Assembly (NCBI GenBank): GCA_030246985.1
Contig: CP107246.1
Span: 248,001-312,000 of the forward strand
Direction: 5' to 3'
From: Candidatus Nitricoxidivorans perseverans
Lineage (GTDB): Bacteria; Pseudomonadota; Gammaproteobacteria; Burkholderiales; Rhodocyclaceae
Length of the DNA: 64,000 nucleotides
How positions within the stretch are numbered: position 1 is the stretch's first letter; each line of letters opens with the position of its first letter. Positions 16,058-24,184 of this stretch are shown in pieces. The position numbers and the translations under genes are program-made. Under the pieces are notes generated by a model that was not told the origin of the DNA, ran no database searches, and saw only the letters and a program-made list of their open reading frames with translations.

Positions 16058-17057
16058 AGCGGCCCTCTGTGTCATCTGGATGATGGTCGCAATGGCAGCC
16101 GCCCAAGCGGCAACGTGTAAAGGCAAATTCGCCAATCCGATCACTGACATTTGCTGGTCATGCATGTTTCCTCTCAAGATCGGTGGGGCAACGCTGGCAT
16201 CGATGGACCAGGAAGACACGGCTAATCCCGGTGGGAATCCAGCCTGCTTTTGCGGTAATCCGCCAAAGTTTGGATTCAAGGTCAGTTTCTGGGAGCCGGT
16301 ACGCCGCGTTGATGTAGTGCGAGACCCCTTCTGCATGGTCAGCCTCGGCGGAATCAGGATGGATCCGGGGTTTGATGCACCAGTAGCCAGTCGCTTCCGA
16401 CGCGACGGGCAGGATCAATCATCCTTCTACCAGGTGCATTGGTACGTTGATCCGATCATCTACTACCTGCAGGCAGTCCTCGATAACTCCTGTTTGGAAA
16501 ATCAGGGCTTCGATGTCGCCTACCTGACCGAACTCGATCCACTCTGGAAGGATGACGAACTCACCCGAATACTGAATCCCGACGTGTATCTCTTTGGCAA
16601 TCTTCCAGCACGCGCCGCTTGTGCTGCCGACTGCGTTGCTGCAACTTCCGGATTTCCGAACAACACCTTCTTCTGGTGCGCCGGCTGCCAAGGTAGCTTG
16701 TATCCGTTAAACGGAAACATTCAGGCACACGTCGGCGGTGTTCAGGCATCAAGCCTCGAGGTCTACCGCATTACCGCCAAGTTGCACCGGGAAATGCTGA
16801 TGTGGGCGGCTTCTGGCGAGGACGGAATGTGTGGCTATTACCCGCAGCCCGTCCTGGACAAGACAGGCTACAAGTACCACATGCTGTACCCGATCCCGCA
16901 AACGAAGAAGATTGCCGGCAAATGCTGCCAGCCGCTTGGGCGCAGCACCGCTTTATGGGGGGCAGGGCGGGAGTTTCCGTTTGAAGGCGAGGACTTTGCG
17001 TACCAGATTTTCAGGAAACGCAACTGTTGCCAGGGTGCGGTTGGTCTCGGGAACTGA
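16041..17057 (+). CDS. traU: F-type conjugative transfer protein TraU
   Basis: 338 residues from ATG 16041, close to F TraU length (about 330). Signal peptide MRFVCKAALCVIWMMVAMAAAQA, then CKGKFANPITDICWSCMFPLKIGG, the conserved Cys-rich start of mature TraU. Many further cysteines follow, as expected for a periplasmic disulphide-bonded protein needed for DNA transfer. The frame is open further upstream but that part is antisense-like. It is followed after 2 nt by trbC. Confidence 0.92.
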   Translation: MRFVCKAALCVIWMMVAMAAAQAATCKGKFANPITDICWSCMFPLKIGGATLASMDQEDTANPGGNPACFCGNPPKFGFKVSFWEPVRRVDVVRDPFCMVSLGGIRMDPGFDAPVASRFRRDGQDQSSFYQVHWYVDPIIYYLQAVLDNSCLENQGFDVAYLTELDPLWKDDELTRILNPDVYLFGNLPARAACAADCVAATSGFPNNTFFWCAGCQGSLYPLNGNIQAHVGGVQASSLEVYRITAKLHREMLMWAASGEDGMCGYYPQPVLDKTGYKYHMLYPIPQTKKIAGKCCQPLGRSTALWGAGREFPFEGEDFAYQIFRKRNCCQGAVGLGN

Positions 17058-17059
17058 TT

Positions 17060-17794
17060 ATGCAAACTCCCCGCAAATTCGTTTCACTCCTGCCTGCCTT
17101 GATCCTGCTGCTGACGTCTTCAGTGACGTTGGCACAGGAATCTCCTTTGGTCGGCAATCAGCCGGTGCGCCTGCCGACATCCGAGGAGATGCAGAAGTCT
17201 CAAAGCAGGGCGAGGGAGGCAATGCAGCGTATCCCGGATTCTGAGCAATCCATGCGGCTCTATGGCAGAGGGATCCCGAATATTGAGGCACTGCCCCAGG
17301 CGGCGGTGCCGGCTCCGGACATTGCGACAATCGCCGAAAAGTTCAATGAACTGGGCAAAGCCTCTGCACCAAAGAATGAGCAGCCAGATCTTTTGATCAT
17401 GGTATCTCTCTCAATGCCCAGAGATGCCTTGGAGCGAACGGCAGAGCAGGCCGAGCGTGCTGGAGCAACACTTGTTTTTCGGGGGCTGAAGGGTGACTCC
17501 ATGACCCGAATGGGGGAGGAAATTCAGTCAATCATCGGCAAGCGCAACGTCTCGGCGGTTGTTCATCCTCCCGCCTTCCGGCAATTCAGTGTCACCAGGG
17601 TGCCTGCGGTTGTAATCGCCCGACCGGAAGCCGGAACGGTTCTCGAGAACGGCTGCTCTCAAGCTGGGACTTTCGTCAAGGTGGCAGGCGACGTTTCGCT
17701 TGACTATGCGCTTGAGCATATCGAGCGCAAGAGTTTGACATGGGGGCAGATTGCCAGGGCGTATCGTAACCGGATTGTCAGGGGAATCAATTGA
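17060..17794 (+). CDS. trbC: Type-F conjugative transfer pilin assembly protein TrbC
   Basis: 244 residues from ATG 17060, with a signal peptide (KFVSLLPALILLLTSSVTLAQ). The conserved core LLIMVSLSMPRDALERTAEQAERAGATLVFRGL and PAFRQFSVTRVPAVVIARP is TrbC-type, a thioredoxin-like periplasmic protein of the pilus assembly pathway. In F plasmids trbC follows traU and precedes traN, exactly as here. Its TGA overlaps the TTG start of the next gene. Confidence 0.9.
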   Translation: MQTPRKFVSLLPALILLLTSSVTLAQESPLVGNQPVRLPTSEEMQKSQSRAREAMQRIPDSEQSMRLYGRGIPNIEALPQAAVPAPDIATIAEKFNELGKASAPKNEQPDLLIMVSLSMPRDALERTAEQAERAGATLVFRGLKGDSMTRMGEEIQSIIGKRNVSAVVHPPAFRQFSVTRVPAVVIARPEAGTVLENGCSQAGTFVKVAGDVSLDYALEHIERKSLTWGQIARAYRNRIVRGIN

Positions 17795-18897
17795 GGCAAT
17801 TCATTTTGGTTGTCGCGCTATGTTGCTCGACGATCGCTTTCGCAGACCAGGGAGCTGCATTTCAGGAGGGCAAGACACTTGGTGGTGGGGCCAACACGGC
17901 GACGTTTTCAGGAATTGGTAGTGGGGCAGCAGCAGACAAAGTGCCCGCTTACGGCTCAAGTCCCACCGAAGCGCAGTTGTACCAGGGTGGCCAAGGGCAG
18001 CTGACTGGGCCGGGTATCGGTAAGGTGCAAAACTGCGGCAGCTACACGGCAGGCACGAACACGATTGCCAATCAAGAATGCGAGGCGATCAACTTTCTTG
18101 CACGCAACCCGCAAATCCGTCCTCAATTCAACATCACCCAGAACGACCCGATGGTCATCGGGGCAAAGAATGCACGAGATAACGCCGAAAGCTTCTTTCA
18201 GTCCATTGGCCTCGATGGTGGGGCCGGAACTAGCTCGCAGTGCACCACTAAGACGGAGGTAACGCCACCACAGTACTCGGTTGAAACATGCTCTTCAGCT
18301 AGCGAGATTGTCATGCAGCAATGCACCATGGGTCGAGTGATCAACATTGATACTGATGCCAACTTTCAGTGCGAGCAAACCATCAATGCCTATGAAAACC
18401 TGAAATGTCGGCGTGGAAGTTCCGTAACTGTGGGGTTTGGTCAATGCACCCCAGGGGCGTGGCTCGGACGGGCGGCGTACATGGATTGCAGTTGGTGCGT
18501 GGATCCGTACCTGGCCATGAATGTTTATTGCGGAAGTGACGGACGATCCTACAGCGTAAATCCATATCGATCCTACGACGGTGTGAATCGGTATGACTAC
18601 AACTGGATCGGTTATCCATGGGATGGAAGCTACGGATACTTCAATGTGGCCGTAGCTCCCGGCACATCGGTGGTTGATTATTACGTAAGCAATATTGGTT
18701 TCGGCTGCAATCTGTATATCTACTACAGCGTCAGCTGTAACTCGACCACCTGTACACCATCGGTTCGGGGTGTGAGTCAGGGATGCAATGCCTCAAGCGG
18801 CAGCGGTTCAGGCAGCCCGCTCACGCTCCCCATGACCAAGACTGTCAGCAACTGGACCTCAGATCAGTGCCTGGCGCTGAAGGCGCGCACGCAATGA
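17791..18897 (+). CDS. Secreted Cys-rich protein, probable TraN N-terminal half
   Basis: 368 residues from TTG 17791, overlapping the trbC stop by 4 nt. Signal peptide MRQFILVVALCCSTIAFA. The segment FQEGKTLGGGAN and the part with NCGSYTAGTNTIANQECEAINFLARNP look like the N-terminal region of long TraN proteins. The second half is rich in Tyr, Gly, Ser and Cys. It overlaps the next gene by ATGA. I read it as the N-terminal part of TraN made as its own exported subunit, but an independent protein is possible. Confidence 0.6.
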   Translation: MRQFILVVALCCSTIAFADQGAAFQEGKTLGGGANTATFSGIGSGAAADKVPAYGSSPTEAQLYQGGQGQLTGPGIGKVQNCGSYTAGTNTIANQECEAINFLARNPQIRPQFNITQNDPMVIGAKNARDNAESFFQSIGLDGGAGTSSQCTTKTEVTPPQYSVETCSSASEIVMQQCTMGRVINIDTDANFQCEQTINAYENLKCRRGSSVTVGFGQCTPGAWLGRAAYMDCSWCVDPYLAMNVYCGSDGRSYSVNPYRSYDGVNRYDYNWIGYPWDGSYGYFNVAVAPGTSVVDYYVSNIGFGCNLYIYYSVSCNSTTCTPSVRGVSQGCNASSGSGSGSPLTLPMTKTVSNWTSDQCLALKARTQ

Positions 18898-20486
18898 GAC
18901 TTCTTGCCATCTTGCTTTTTATTGTCAGCGCAACGGCTATTGCTGCTGACTGCAAGCTGACAGGCACTGTGTGCGTTGATACATCGGCCTCCAAGAGCAT
19001 TTCCGGGGTCACGGTTACCTTGGCTGAGGTTGGAGGGTGCTGGGAATACGAGGACACCTACACCTGCATCAAGCCGAATGCAGTCAATTACTGCCAGCCT
19101 TTCGTTAGTGCGCAGCCTGCGTGTTGGCAGAGCAGTTCTCAGTGCAGTCAGATGGATACGCTGATGAATAGTGGCTGTATGAGGTATTTGCAGACCTGGC
19201 GATGCGGAGATCCTGCGACGCCTACGCCAGCAAATACGATACGCCTCGATGACACGTACACGTTGATCTCAAGCAATTACGATCCAGCACCGTGCGCCAC
19301 GCTTGAAGCCAACTGCTCGATCGCCGAGAGCACCTGCATATCGACCACGCCGCCAACATTGCCGCCTGGTATCTCGCCAAGCTCAGTGGCCCCTGATGGT
19401 TGCTTTGAGAAGAAAAACACATACGCCTGCCTGACCGGCAAGGCTGACACCTCGGAATGCGACGGCTACGCGGCGAATCCAAACTGTACGCAGCAGACTT
19501 CAAGCTGCACCGATACAGTCAGTGGACAGTGCGTTCTTGAGCAACGAACCTACCAGTGCATGTCGAAGCCACCGCAATCCAGCACCGTGACTGATTGCTC
19601 TGGTCAGCTCTATTGCCAGAACGGGAATTGCTTTGACAAGGGCTACCCAAACGATGCTGACTTCGCCCGCTCAATGGCGCTCCTGGAAGCGGCGCGCGAA
19701 GCCGGGGTATATGGCAGCGAAACATCGATATTCAGTGGCGCTGATTCGCGTTGCAAGATCAAGTTGTTCGGCTTGGCCAACTGCTGCAAAAAGAGTAGCG
19801 GAGGTGGAGGATTCTCGAATTTCAGCCTGTTTGGCACAGCCATGTCCGTGGGTGGGCAGGCTCTTGATGTCGGTTCGTCATATGTCTATGACGCTCTCTA
19901 CGATTCACCGACTCTTCAGCAAGGCCTCGGTGCAATGCTCGGGGTTACTGGAGCTGACGGGCTGTTCAATCCGTCTTTCAGCTTCTATGGCTTTTCGTTC
20001 CAGTTCCTGCCTAGCCAAGGATTTGTCTTTACCGGTTTTGATCCAACTTCACTGGCCATTCAGATTGGTCTGATGATTCTTCAGGATCTCTTGTCTTGCG
20101 AGCAATCTGAGCAGATCCTGGCAATGCGGCGCGGGCAGAACCTCTGCCATGAGGTCGGCACGTATTGCTCGAAGGAATTGAAGCTGATCGTGACCAAGAT
20201 ATGCATCGAGCACACTAAGTCCTACTGTTGCTACAACAGCCGGTTGGCCAGGATCATCAACGAGCAGGCGCGAGGTCAGATTGGCAAGGGCTGGGGTGGC
20301 CCCAAGAGCCCGAATTGCTCCGGCTTTACTCCAGCTGAGTTTGCTGCAATTGATTTCTCAAGTATCGACATGTCCGAGTTTACCGCCGAGATTATGGCCA
20401 ACATCAAGATGCCGAATGTCGGCTCAATGAGCCACCAGATCAATACATCCGTTCAGCAAAAGCTGCAGAACTACTACCAGAGGTGA
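18894..20486 (+). CDS. traN: TraN-type mating-pair stabilisation protein, Cys-rich
   Basis: 530 residues from ATG 18894 with its own signal peptide (MRLLAILLFIVSATAIAADC). About 32 cysteines. Repeated modules of the form C-x(6-8)-C appear: CWEYEDTYTC, CMRYLQTWRC, CFEKKNTYAC and CVLEQRTYQC. The C-terminus, with KSYCCYNSRLARIINEQARGQ, GKGWGGPKSPNCSGFTPAEF and IDFSSIDMSEF, is diagnostic of TraN. TraN sits in the outer membrane of donors and contacts recipient porins. The open frame upstream of 18894 overlaps the previous gene and is not used. Confidence 0.9.
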   Translation: MRLLAILLFIVSATAIAADCKLTGTVCVDTSASKSISGVTVTLAEVGGCWEYEDTYTCIKPNAVNYCQPFVSAQPACWQSSSQCSQMDTLMNSGCMRYLQTWRCGDPATPTPANTIRLDDTYTLISSNYDPAPCATLEANCSIAESTCISTTPPTLPPGISPSSVAPDGCFEKKNTYACLTGKADTSECDGYAANPNCTQQTSSCTDTVSGQCVLEQRTYQCMSKPPQSSTVTDCSGQLYCQNGNCFDKGYPNDADFARSMALLEAAREAGVYGSETSIFSGADSRCKIKLFGLANCCKKSSGGGGFSNFSLFGTAMSVGGQALDVGSSYVYDALYDSPTLQQGLGAMLGVTGADGLFNPSFSFYGFSFQFLPSQGFVFTGFDPTSLAIQIGLMILQDLLSCEQSEQILAMRRGQNLCHEVGTYCSKELKLIVTKICIEHTKSYCCYNSRLARIINEQARGQIGKGWGGPKSPNCSGFTPAEFAAIDFSSIDMSEFTAEIMANIKMPNVGSMSHQINTSVQQKLQNYYQR

Positions 20487-20489
20487 GGT

Positions 20490-20912
20490 GTGAGAATAGT
20501 AATAGCCATGGGACTTTTCTGGATTGCATTCAGCCAGGATGTCGCTGCCGCTGAATACTCCAACCTCAAGTGGGCGATGCTGGAAGCGATTGATGCCCCG
20601 GGGGGCGTGGTTACTGGGACTGTAGTCGGACCAATCGCAGACAAGTTCGCCTCAACCACGGGATCGAGGAGCCTGGTCATGGTTGAGGTAACCACCGTAA
20701 AGAATTATCGACAGGATGGTTGCAAGCGACTCAACATTCGACTTAAACAGGCCAATGTTTCTGCGAAAGATGGAAAGTTAGCTGATTTCGGAATCGACTA
20801 CGGCGTGAATCTCTGTCGAGATGGCAGCCCGCCAACAGAGGGGATGGATCTGGAATATGTTGGCAAAGCGCTTGGTACGGATTCCTCAGAGCCTATGCAC
20901 ATAGGTAAATAA
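20490..20912 (+). CDS. Hypothetical secreted protein, 140 aa
   Basis: It starts at GTG 20490, 3 nt after traN, and so is probably the last gene of the tra operon fragment. A signal peptide is visible (IVIAMGLFWIAFSQDVAAA). The mature part has two cysteines and no known motif. Its position suggests a periplasmic accessory of transfer, but nothing in the sequence proves this. Confidence 0.6.
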   Translation: MRIVIAMGLFWIAFSQDVAAAEYSNLKWAMLEAIDAPGGVVTGTVVGPIADKFASTTGSRSLVMVEVTTVKNYRQDGCKRLNIRLKQANVSAKDGKLADFGIDYGVNLCRDGSPPTEGMDLEYVGKALGTDSSEPMHIGK

Positions 20913-21120
20913 GCAGTGCTCCCCCCCCGGCATTGGTTTCACCACAGTGCAGCTCAACCGATCCAGGGAGGATGACAAGGTGACTTCCAGTCATGTGCAT
21001 GGGCGAATCCCCCCAGACGTAACCCCCTAGATGCCTGATTACATCGTGAAAGGCGTCGCCCTTCGCGCAGACCAGATAGGCCACCGGATTGGCCACGACG
21101 CAGTGCGTTCCGATGTCCAT
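20893..21120 (-). CDS. Doubtful small frame, 75 aa
   Basis: A leftward frame with ATG at 21120 filling the gap between the tra fragment and the lipoprotein. It overlaps the 3' end of the previous gene by 20 nt. The composition (VVANPVAYLVCAKGDAFHDVIRHLGGYVWG) is protein-like and has no relation to neighbours. It may be a small gene or the tail of a degraded one. Confidence 0.3.
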   Translation of the reverse strand: MDIGTHCVVANPVAYLVCAKGDAFHDVIRHLGGYVWGDSPMHMTGSHLVILPGSVELHCGETNAGGGALLIYLCA

Positions 21121-21144
21121 GCCGTCAGATTGACGTAACTAAAC

Positions 21145-21612
21145 TCAACACGGTTGGCCGGACGCGCACTGGGAGGTCGATGCAGTCTGAGGATTCTCCT
21201 GTTTTTTGTCTACGGTCACAGACTTGCCCATCTCAACAGGCAACGTATTCGGGTAGTCATACCCTGTCCCCTTGCTGTGGTCGATCAACGCTCCAATGCC
21301 GCCCCCAAAAATGATGTTACCGAACATCGATCCAGCCGCGCGGGAAATGGCGGTCAGCAGGCCATCGACCAAGCCTTCCTTCTTGCAGACGACATTCAGA
21401 TTCTCCCCGCTTTTGCGGACATCGACCTGCCCCGGCGCCTTGGCCAGCCATGTGCCCTTGTCGTTTGTCAGGGAACAATCCACGTCCTTGACCGGAGATC
21501 CCTCATAGGTTGCAGTTACGGACAACCGTTGGTTCTCTGATTGTGTGATGGTTGAGCAACCAGTTGACAGCACAACAGAGGTAATCAGCACTGCAGACAA
21601 AACAGTTTTCAT
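21145..21612 (-). CDS. Small lipoprotein, 155 aa
   Basis: Signal peptide MKTVLSAVLITSVVLS followed by the lipobox STGC, Cys19 being the lipidation site. The mature part has a beta-rich domain (QRLSVTATYEGSPVKDVDCSL) and then a glycine-rich hydrophobic stretch (MFGNIIFGGGIGALID). Similar orphan lipoproteins are common in Proteobacteria and have no assigned role. It is divergent from the WYL regulator, with which it shares a 144-nt promoter region. Confidence 0.8.
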   Translation of the reverse strand: MKTVLSAVLITSVVLSTGCSTITQSENQRLSVTATYEGSPVKDVDCSLTNDKGTWLAKAPGQVDVRKSGENLNVVCKKEGLVDGLLTAISRAAGSMFGNIIFGGGIGALIDHSKGTGYDYPNTLPVEMGKSVTVDKKQENPQTASTSQCASGQPC

Positions 21613-21648
21613 TTCAACTCCCGATGATGGGTTCGATGATCCCGGAGA

Positions 21649-21664
21649 ACATTGAGATCAATGT
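21649..21664. promoter_or_regulatory. Palindromic operator candidate between lipoprotein and WYL gene
   Basis: ACATTGA, GA, TCAATGT: perfect 7-bp arms around a 2-nt centre. It lies between two divergent genes. A second inverted repeat, CAGTG-GCT-CACTG, is at 21701-21713, nearer the WYL start. WYL regulators often autoregulate through such sites. Binding is inferred from position and symmetry only. Confidence 0.55.
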
Positions 21665-21756
21665 GTCCGGCTGGCGTTTCAGTGCTGTATTCTGCTGACT
21701 CAGTGGCTCACTGGGTGATGCTGTCATCCGCTCTGCATTAACTATTTGGAATCGCC

Positions 21757-22731
21757 ATGGATCGCACCGAACGCTTCTACAAGATTGATCAGCTTATCAA
21801 TGACCGGAAGATTGTCCCCTTCAAGGATCTTCAGGATCAGCTCGAGGTCTCCCGGGCCACGCTGAAGCGTGACCTTGAATACATGCGCAATCGCCTGAAC
21901 GCCCCGATAGTCTGGGATCGCGACGCCGGCGGCTACCGTTACGAGATGACTCCTGCTGCGGTGGGTGGGCAGTACGAATTGCCCGGTCTGTGGTTTAACT
22001 CAAGTGAAGTACATGCACTGCTGACCATGCAGCATTTGCTGGCCAACGTCGATCCAGGGGGTATTCTTACCCCGCACATTCAGCCACTGATGTCTCGTCT
22101 GAATGCAATCCTTGGTGCCGCAGACAACACTGTCGAGGAGATTCGTAAGCGTATTCTCATTGTCGGCCAAGGCAAGCGCAGGATGAAGATCGAGCATTTT
22201 GAGCGCGTCGGATCAGCACTACTTCGCCGCAAGCGCATGACGATTACGTACTTCGCGCGCGGCAAGGGAGAAACCACTGAGCGCGAGGTTTCACCTCAGC
22301 GCCTTGTCCATTACCGAGATAACTGGTACCTTGACGCTTGGTGTCATCTGCGTAACGGTTTGCGTAACTTTGCTGTCGATTCTATTTCGCGTGTCGAGGT
22401 ACTGGAGAAGAAGGCAAAGGATGTGTCCCGTACTTCCATGGATGAAACCCTTGGCCCGGGTTACGGGATCTTCACAGGACAGAATGTCCAGTGCGCCAGA
22501 CTCAAATTCACTCCAGAGCGGGCCCGGTGGGTCGCACAAGAGACCTGGCATCCCAATCAAAAGGGCACACTAGAACCCGATGGTAGTTTTGTATTGGAAC
22601 TGCCCTATGCCGATGACCGAGAACTGATCATGGACATTTTGAAGTACGGGGCAGATGTCGAAGTAGTTTGGCCAGGAAGTCTGAAGAAAAGGGTCAGGTC
22701 CGAGATCCAGAAGATGGCTAAAACGGGTTAG
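21757..22731 (+). CDS. HTH-WYL transcriptional regulator (YafY family)
   Basis: 324 residues. An N-terminal winged helix (ERFYKIDQLINDRKIVPFKDLQDQLEVSRATLKRDLEYMR) has the expected DeoR-like recognition helix. A WYL domain spans about 140-215, including TERE and VHYRDNWYLDAWCHLRNGLRNFAVDSISRVEVL, in which WYL itself reads NWYLD. A C-terminal WCX-like extension ends the protein. WYL regulators sense nucleic-acid ligands and frequently control defence islands and mobile elements. Here it lies at the right edge of the accessory region. Confidence 0.9.
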   Translation: MDRTERFYKIDQLINDRKIVPFKDLQDQLEVSRATLKRDLEYMRNRLNAPIVWDRDAGGYRYEMTPAAVGGQYELPGLWFNSSEVHALLTMQHLLANVDPGGILTPHIQPLMSRLNAILGAADNTVEEIRKRILIVGQGKRRMKIEHFERVGSALLRRKRMTITYFARGKGETTEREVSPQRLVHYRDNWYLDAWCHLRNGLRNFAVDSISRVEVLEKKAKDVSRTSMDETLGPGYGIFTGQNVQCARLKFTPERARWVAQETWHPNQKGTLEPDGSFVLELPYADDRELIMDILKYGADVEVVWPGSLKKRVRSEIQKMAKTG

Positions 22732-23068
22732 TCAGTTGCTCAATCGGTTCGCACCCAATGATCGTTTCGGTCGATTATCAAGAACTAAGTATCCGGAAGG
22801 TTTTTGACTTCACCCACCGTTCCATCGACAGAAATGAGATTGAGGCCATCTTTGCGGCTTACCGAATCTCGCCTTTTTGATTCGATCGTGACGGTTGACC
22901 TGTTAGAAAAATACCTAAGAAATCACATGTGACAGCCTTTGCTCTTGCGAAATATCGACACATGAACCAAGGCAAAGGCACCCTGAAGCCCGCCGGTCAC
23001 AATTTGGGCACAGTAGAGGAGGGTAGTGAAAGGGGTATTTCGGTCACAATTCGGTCACACTTGGAAAC
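22732..23068. other. Gene-free stretch between WYL gene and tRNA-Ser terminator
   Basis: About 340 nt with stops in all frames. CGGTCACAATT occurs twice in direct orientation, at 22994-23004 and 23041-23051, and the second copy is followed at once by CGGTCACAC. Such repeats are seen beside integrase sites and replication or regulator binding sites. No integrase gene is present. It may be the edge of an integrated element. Confidence 0.4.
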
Positions 23069-23091
23069 AAAAAAGCCGACTTTCGTCGGCT
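23069..23091 (-). terminator. Rho-independent terminator after tRNA-Ser
   Basis: On the minus strand, AGCCGAC-GAAA-GTCGGCT is followed by a run of six T. The stem is 7 bp with a GAAA tetraloop. It lies 68 nt past the 3' end of the leftward tRNA-Ser, so it would end the transcript that comes from nadC and the tRNA. Confidence 0.85.
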
Positions 23092-23159
23092 AATTTGCTT
23101 CTGCTATGCTCTGCCATCCCGTGGATGTTTTGCCAAAAAACCTTATAAATCAAGGTATT

Positions 23160-23250
23160 TGGCGGAGAGGGAGGGATTCGAACCCTCGTTAGGATATTAT
23201 CCTAAACACGCTTTCCAGGCGTGCGACTTAAACCGCTCATCCACCTCTCC
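23160..23250 (-). tRNA. serT: tRNA-Ser(GGA)
   Basis: Read on minus: the acceptor GGAGAGG pairs with CCTCTCC, the discriminator is G and CCA is encoded. The anticodon loop CTGGAAA gives GGA. A long variable arm (TTTAGGATAATATCCTAA region) and GGTTCGAATCC in the T arm confirm a class II serine tRNA of 91 nt. It separates the AT-richer accessory region from housekeeping genes and is a plausible integration site. Confidence 0.95.
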
Positions 23251-23289
23251 GCGAGGCGCGGATTCTAGCAGAAAGGCCGTGGCCCCGCT

Positions 23290-24138
23290 TCAGCGCTCGA
23301 TGTGGCGCAGCGAGAGGTCGGTGGCCCGCAGGTCCTTGGTCAGGCAGCCGACGGAGATGCGGTCGACGCCCGTCTCGGCGATGGCCCGCACCGTGGCCAG
23401 GCGCACGCCGCCTGACGCTTCCAGCTCCGCCCGTCCCGCCGTCAGGCCGACGGCCTGACGTATCTGGTGCAGGTCCATGTTGTCGAGCAGGATCAGGGAG
23501 GCGCCGCAGTCGAGCGCCTCGGCGAGCTCCTCCAGGGTTTCCACCTCGACCTCGATGAAGACATTGGCGCCGGCCAGTTCGCGGGCCTGCGCCAGGGCCG
23601 GGCCGATGCCGCCGCAGGCGATGATGTGGTTTTCCTTGATGAGGATGCCGTCATAAAGACCGAGGCGGTGGTTGGTGCCGCCGCCGCAGAGGACGGCGTA
23701 TTTCTGCGCCAGGCGCAGGCCGGGCAGGGTCTTTCGGGTATCGACGATCTTCGCGCCCGTGCCGGCGACGGCCTCCACGTAGCGGCGGGTGGTCGTCGCC
23801 GTGCCGGACAGCATTTGCAGGAAGTTCAGCGCCGAACGCTCGGCGGTCAGCAGTGCGCGGGTGCCGGCCTCGACGGTGCAGAGCGCCTGGCCGGCGGCGA
23901 CGATCTCGCCGTCATCGGCCGACCAGTGGATGCGCGCGTTCGGATCGAGCTGCAGGAAGCAGGCGTCGAACCAGGCGCGGCCCGCCAGTACCGCGTCCTG
24001 CCGGCTGACGACTTCGCCGCGCGCGGCGTGGCCGGCGGGGGCGAGCAGGGCGGTCAGGTCGCCGCCGCCGATGTCCTCCGCCAAGGCCGCCAGCACGTTG
24101 CGCTCCACCTCGGCAGCCAGTCGTAGTGAAAGAGTCAT
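23290..24138 (-). CDS. nadC: Nicotinate-nucleotide pyrophosphorylase (quinolinate phosphoribosyltransferase)
   Basis: 282 residues, the standard length. It converts quinolinate and PRPP to nicotinate mononucleotide, CO2 and PPi in de novo NAD synthesis. The family segments are present: EDIGGGDLT, LLTAERSALNFLQMLSG, KIVDTRKTLPGLR, HRLGLYDGILIKENHI, VEVETLEELAEAL, LDNMDL and EASGGV. It is the last protein gene of the leftward series rnf-nnr-nadC. The 46-nt gap to nnr makes an operon on NAD(P)H supply and repair plausible. Confidence 0.95.
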   Translation of the reverse strand: MTLSLRLAAEVERNVLAALAEDIGGGDLTALLAPAGHAARGEVVSRQDAVLAGRAWFDACFLQLDPNARIHWSADDGEIVAAGQALCTVEAGTRALLTAERSALNFLQMLSGTATTTRRYVEAVAGTGAKIVDTRKTLPGLRLAQKYAVLCGGGTNHRLGLYDGILIKENHIIACGGIGPALAQARELAGANVFIEVEVETLEELAEALDCGASLILLDNMDLHQIRQAVGLTAGRAELEASGGVRLATVRAIAETGVDRISVGCLTKDLRATDLSLRHIER

Positions 24139-24184
24139 GATCTGTCCCTCAAAGCCGGCAGGAAACCGGCGGCACGATTATCCA

